In this document: positions 59,670-64,000 of the stretch, piece after piece
Position numbering within the stretch: the first letter of the stretch is position 1
Layout: each line of letters opens with the position of its first letter
Assembly (NCBI RefSeq): GCF_000699445.3
Contig: NC_067196.1
Coordinates: 1,240,001 to 1,304,000, forward strand
DNA: 64,000 nt
From: Schistosoma haematobium
Taxonomy: Eukaryota; Platyhelminthes; Trematoda; Strigeidida; Schistosomatidae
Reading direction: 5' to 3'
Program-made: the position numbers and the translations under genes
The notes under the pieces: model-generated
Databases searched by the model: none
The model's input: the letters and a program-made list of their open reading frames with translations, nothing else
Told to the model about the DNA's origin: nothing

Positions 59670-60605
59670 ATGCCCATATCAGATGATCAGCTTAACCGAA
59701 TACTACAACAACAGCAAGCACAACTTGATGCACAAATGCGGTTGTTGGAGACTCTGATTCAACAGCTCAACATCCACAGCTCGAGTTCACATGCTATTTC
59801 AAGTACGTCTTGTGATGCAGTTGCTAACAGCATCCCAGAATTCATCTATGATCCCGAAAGCGGAAATACTTTTCTCGCGTGGTTCAAACGTTGGAAAGAT
59901 ACATTTAGAACAGAATTCTGTAACCAAGACGATGTGTAGAAGACCCGATTATTGGTACGTAAGTTGGGAAGCAATGAACATGCATGTTTTGTTGATCATA
60001 TATGGCCAAAGTTACCTCGAGAGCTCAGTTTCGAGGAGACGGTATTTCAGTTGTCAGAGATATTCGGCGAGTCATCCTCGTTGTTTAGTGTTCGATATCG
60101 GTGTCTAAATTTGGTGAAACGCGAAGCTGATGAATATGGTGTTCTAGCAGACATCGTCAACAGAGAATGTGAACGTTTCAAGTTACGCTCGTTGACTAAT
60201 GACCAATTTAAATGCTTAATATTCAGCAAAGCTCTTCAGTCACCACAAGATGCTAAGATCAGGACTAGACTTTTAGCTCAACTGGATCAAGACCCAAACG
60301 TCACACTCAGAACATTGACAGATGAATGTAAGCGTCTACAAAGCATCAGACACGACAACGAGTTGATTGAACAGGTAAATCGTAATTTAACCTGCGGTAG
60401 TGTAAATACTATTACTAGGTTAAAAGTTCAGAAGCCGGTAACAACTCGTAACAAACCCAATACTGCATGCTGGTTACGCGGTGATTGGCATTATGCACGA
60501 TTCTGTCCGTTCAAGAAGCATAAATGTCAGGCGTGCAACAAACGTGAACATAAAGAAGGTCATTGTCCACCGAAGCGTACGTCTCAGCCTAAGAAGAAGC
60601 ATTAA
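59670..60605 (+). pseudogene. gag: Gypsy gag (one internal stop)
   Basis: ATG at 59670. The N-terminus is a Gln-rich helix (RILQQQQAQLDAQMR); then a capsid-like region (FLAWFKRWKDTFRTEF); TAG at 59937-59939 interrupts the frame, which then resumes. C-terminal zinc knuckles: one degenerate (C-x12-C with a single His) and one CX2CX4HX4C (CQACNKREHKEGHC). Basic tail SQPKKKH before TAA at 60603. Confidence 0.85.
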
Positions 60606-61098
60606 CGTCCTCGACATGTGAAATCAGCCGAGTCCAAATCTCTTTCTTTGGTAGCTGCCTTTAAAACAAACTATGTCATTCGGAGAAAGTATGTTACCAT
60701 CTAGATCAACGGCATATCAGCTCGTCTTCAAATTGACACGGCATCAGATATCACATTAGTCTCTAGAGAAACATATAACTTGCTGGGTAAACCGCCAATA
60801 AAGCCATCTAAGAGAACGGCTAAAAACGCATCAGGTGGTGTGCTAAAACTGGTTGGTGAATTACAGTGTGAATTTTCCTTCAATCGAACTAACTGTAGAG
60901 GAATGTGTTACCTAACAGAACAGCCGAACCTTGATCTTCTTGGTCTAGATATGTTAGACAAACTTGGAATAATGGATATACCAATTAACACTGTCTGTAA
61001 CGTATCGTGTTCATCATTGGACACCCCAGTACTTCCAAAGAAGACAGTTGAAGTTTTACTAGAAAAACTGAAAAGAAAGTTTGCCTTTGTTTTTCAGA
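60606..61098 (+). pseudogene. Gypsy protease region (stop-containing)
   Basis: The frame has TAG at 60702-60704 just before LQIDTASDITLVSRETY, the aspartic protease active-site block with DTA in place of DTG or DSG. Downstream DLLGLDMLDKLGI is the second protease block. The frame runs to KRKFAFVFQ, where an insertion begins. Confidence 0.75.
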
Positions 61099-61615
61099 AT
61101 AATAATAATAATATATTTCTGCATGTGCAGGTACACACCGTTTTTACAGGCATGATCTATAAATTACAACATTTGTTGGTTCGCAAAATGCTTCCCAACT
61201 TATTAAGTTTATAGTTGTTGTAAAGTGAAATCGTAGAGCGCTTGCTGTAAACTATGACCTTGAGAGGACGCGTACGTTAAGTTTGCTCCAAACGTCAGAA
61301 GTTTCATAGCTGTGCTCTCAGAGCAAGATTCTGAAGGAGAAAAAAAAAGAAACAGAGGAGCAGCAAGGCACTTGGATATGAACGCCAAAGGTTGCTTAAC
61401 ATTGTGTAGTAGAACGGACAGAGGTATAATAAATTAGAATAAATTCATATTATGTCTTGTTAGAGTGAAGTGAGTTCAGAGGCTCCATATTAGAAAATGT
61501 ACTAATAAAGAACAACGAGTAGTGATGTTTAATAAGTTGGAGTAAGCTCACATGAAGGATGGGAAGTCAAGGTTGGTACAAGGGAAGCGGTTTATTAGAA
61601 GGGTGTGTATATATA
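61099..61615. repeat. ~515-base insertion inside Gypsy pol
   Basis: The pol frame stops matching after FVFQ at 61098 and resumes at GHSTKMKAHLPVKPG near 61620. The insert opens with AATAATAATAATAAT and contains no coding frame. Identity unknown; the AAT run suggests the tail of a retroposed element on the minus strand. Confidence 0.65.
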
Positions 61616-62990
61616 GCCTTGGCCACAGTACCAAGATGAAAGCGCACTTACCAGTGAAACCAGGTGCTAAACCTATTTTTCGCTCAAGACGTCCTGTACC
61701 ATATGCTGATCTTCAGCTAGTCGATCAGGAACTTAATCGCTTGCAACAGGCTGGTGTAATCCAACTAGTTAACTACTCTGCATGGGCCGCACCGATCGTA
61801 GTGATTAAGAAGGCCAATGGGACTATACGCATATGTGCCGATTTCTCGACCGGTTTAAATGCTGCATTAGATGTATATCAATATCCATGTTTGCCAAGCT
61901 TAATGGTGGGACATGCTTCGCGAAAATAGACTTCTCCGATGCTTATCTCCAAGTGGAAGTAGATGAAGACAGTAGAGAGCTTCTGACCATTAACACTCAT
62001 CGAGGGTTATTTCAATACACCCGTCTACCATTTGGCATCAAGAGCGCACCCGCCATCTTTCAGCAAATAATGGATACGATGCTAACAGGTATACCTGGTA
62101 CAGCAGCTTATCTAGACGATATCATATTTATGGGTTCAACTGACAGTGAACTTTCTGATCAACTACACCAAGTCCTTAACCGAGTGTTGGAGTATGGTTT
62201 CCAACTACGTGAGGTAAAATGTATCTTCTTCATGCATTCGATCAAATACCTTGGTTTTATCTTAGATAAGAACGGTCGCCGAACAGACCCTGTCAACATC
62301 GAAGCCATTCAGAAGATGCTTGCTCCAACTGATGTTTCTTCATTAAGATCCTTCTTGGGGTTAATCAGTCATTACAGCACATTCTTGCCTGAAATGCACC
62401 GAGTGAGAGGTCCCCTAAATGAATTACTAGCGAAAGATAAACCTTGGCAGTGGTCAGCAGAATGTCAAGCATCTTTTGACAGAGTCAAATCAATGCTCAG
62501 CTCAAAGATTCTTTTGACGCACTTCGATCCCAGCTTGGAAATTGTTATTGCATCTGATGCCTCTAGTCATGGAGTTGGAGCAGTGATATCTCACGTGTTT
62601 CCGAATAAATCAGAAAAGACAATTGCCCATGCTGCTAGATCACTTACTCCAGCAGAGCGAAACTACAGCTAAATTGAAAAGGAAGCTCTTGCAATCATTT
62701 TCGCAGTCAAAAGACTTCATAAAATGCTCTATGGTCGTACATTTACTCTACTGACAGATCACAAACCTTTGTTTGCAATCTTTGGTTCTAAGAAAGGAAT
62801 CCCTGTCTATACGGCTAATAGACTACAGCGCTGGGCAACAATGCTCTTGAGTTATGATTTCAATATCAACTATCAGTCGACAAATACTATCGGTCAAGCT
62901 GACGCGCTCTCTCGATTAATTGGAGTTCAACATCCTGGACCAGAGGATATAATCATTGCCTCCATAGCAGTAGACCCAGAAATACGAAAT
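61616..62990 (+). pseudogene. Gypsy reverse transcriptase and RNase H (broken)
   Basis: RT: PVKPGAKPIFRSRRPVPYAD, GVIQLVNYSAWAAPIVVIKK, then a frame change with a few codons lost near 61880, FAKIDFSDAYLQVEVDEDSR, PFGIKSAPAIFQQIMD, YLDDIIF (catalytic DD). Connection: SLRSFLGLISHYSTFLPEMH. RNase H: IASDASSHGVGAVISH, then TAA at 62670 where a sense codon is expected before IEKEALAI, and LLTDHKPL and GQADALSRL. Confidence 0.9.
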
Positions 62991-63999
62991 ATAGTAGCAG
63001 ATGCCATTCGAAACACTCCAGTGTCGTCTGATGAGGTCAGAGAAGAAACGCTTCGAGACCCAATCCTACAAGAAGTTAGAAAGTTCCACCTAGAAGGGTG
63101 GCCCTCGAAAATCAGTTCCACAGAGCTTCAACAGTTTTATCAAGAAAGACCCTCTCTTTCAATCATCGATGACTGTCTGCTTTTTGCCGAACGTGTCATA
63201 ATCCCCAAGAAGCTACAACCAGCAGCGCTTGAACAGTTGCATGCAGGACATCCTGGAATAAATAGTATGAAAGCATTAGCACGAAGTTATGTATACTGGC
63301 CGCATTTAGACACCTAACTCGAGCAGCTATCCTGTTCGTATACTAAATGTGCATGAGCAACAAAAGCACCGCGAAAAGCAGAGCTGCAATCATGGCCAAT
63401 ACCACAGTTACCGTGGCAGCGCATACATTTGGACTTTGCTGATCCACTTCATGGACAAACTTACCTTTTGGTGGTTGATGCATATAGCAAGTGGCCAAAA
63501 ATTTTTCTCATGGAACACCCGACTGCAAGCTGCGCAGTCAGTAAACTACGTCAATTATTCAGTCGTTTGGGAATCCCGAAATTGATAGTTAGTGACAACG
63601 GAACACAGTTTACGTCCGAAATCTCACAATTTTGTCGGTAGAACGGAATCCAGCACCTCTGAACACCTCCATTCCATTCCTAATCAAATGTCCAAGTGGA
63701 ACGCTTTGTGAGTACATTTAAAAATGCTCTAAAAAATCCAAAGGGGAAGGGACCACTGAAGATATCTTAGAGAGGTTCCTGTTTATTTATCTCTCTACAC
63801 CGAACCCTCAGACAATTAATGGGGTCTCTCCAGCAGAAGTTCTACTTGGCAGAAAGATACGATCACATTTCGATGTCATCCGTCCTACGCCAGCTATTGA
63901 ACCCCAACGAAACCTATCGATGGAGAATCAGTTTAACCGACATCATGGGGCACAAAGACAATTGTTCACGGTGGGACAAAAAGTGCTTGGTATAGATGA
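62991..63999 (+). pseudogene. Gypsy integrase (broken, cut by window end)
   Basis: Zinc-binding HHCC start: LHAGHPGINSMKALARSYVYW, with stops at 63315 and again in the C-x2-C part. Catalytic core: HLDFADPLHGQTYLLVVDAY, SDNGTQFTSEI and, after stops, VERFVSTFKNALKN, giving the three DDE positions. The C-terminal domain is incomplete. Confidence 0.8.
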
Positions 64000-64000
64000 T

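Larger units (their letters stand above)
59637..63999 (+). mobile_element. Gypsy-type (Ty3-like) LTR retrotransposon, internal region, broken
   Basis: Order gag, protease, RT, RNase H, integrase, all originally in one frame. Broken by in-frame stops (59937, 60702, 62670, 63315, 63639), a ~515-base insertion near 61099-61615, and a small deletion near 61880. Continues beyond the window. The pol order with integrase last is Gypsy-type; Boudicca/Saci-like elements of schistosomes are the likely relatives, not verified. Confidence 0.9.

Overview
The window is from a blood-fluke (Schistosoma) nuclear genome. The evidence is the combination of AT-rich sequence, RTE-clade LINE fragments with the typical (GTAA)n 3' tails, Gypsy-type LTR elements, hammerhead-ribozyme SINEs of the SM-alpha type, and a gene built almost entirely from tiny symmetric exons, the hallmark of schistosome micro-exon genes (MEGs). 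I cannot fix the species. Most of the 64 kb is repeat-derived; two host genes can be reconstructed by hand from splice sites.

Layout. 1-12.3 kb: no convincing host gene; decayed LINE, RTE and Penelope-like scraps, one fold-back SINE, an orphan signal-peptide-like exon (3413-3484), and the first arm of a 0.9-kb inverted duplication. 12.3-33.9 kb (+): a micro-exon gene with a TATA box, a signal-peptide exon, 15 internal exons of 15-69 nt that are all multiples of 3 and all phase 1, one further 36-nt candidate exon, and a terminal exon with stop and polyA signal. It predicts a secreted, charged, partly coiled-coil protein of 322 aa (334 aa with the candidate exon). More phase-1 exons lie at 35.6-35.9 kb and could give alternative 3' ends. 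Its introns hold RTE and LINE 3' ends, two SINE families and a minisatellite. 36-49 kb: repeats, including a (TA)n tract, LINE copies on both strands and nested insertions. 49.2-56.9 kb (-): a four-exon gene for an evectin (PLEKHB1/2-like PH-domain protein) of 230 aa. 57.5-64 kb: an RTE endonuclease remnant, a 0.72-kb near-perfect palindrome carrying two intact hammerhead ribozymes, and the 5' LTR, gag and pol of a broken Gypsy-type retrotransposon that runs off the window.

How it fits together. The host genes are small amounts of coding sequence scattered across long introns that have absorbed mobile elements. The strongest novelty candidates are the complete micro-exon gene, a stop codon made only by joining two of its downstream exons (T|AA), and a SINE family that combines a tRNA-like head with a hammerhead ribozyme and repeatedly occurs as head-to-head fold-backs, in some copies with one arm beginning at the ribozyme cleavage site. 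All splice models and family assignments are by eye, without alignments or transcripts.
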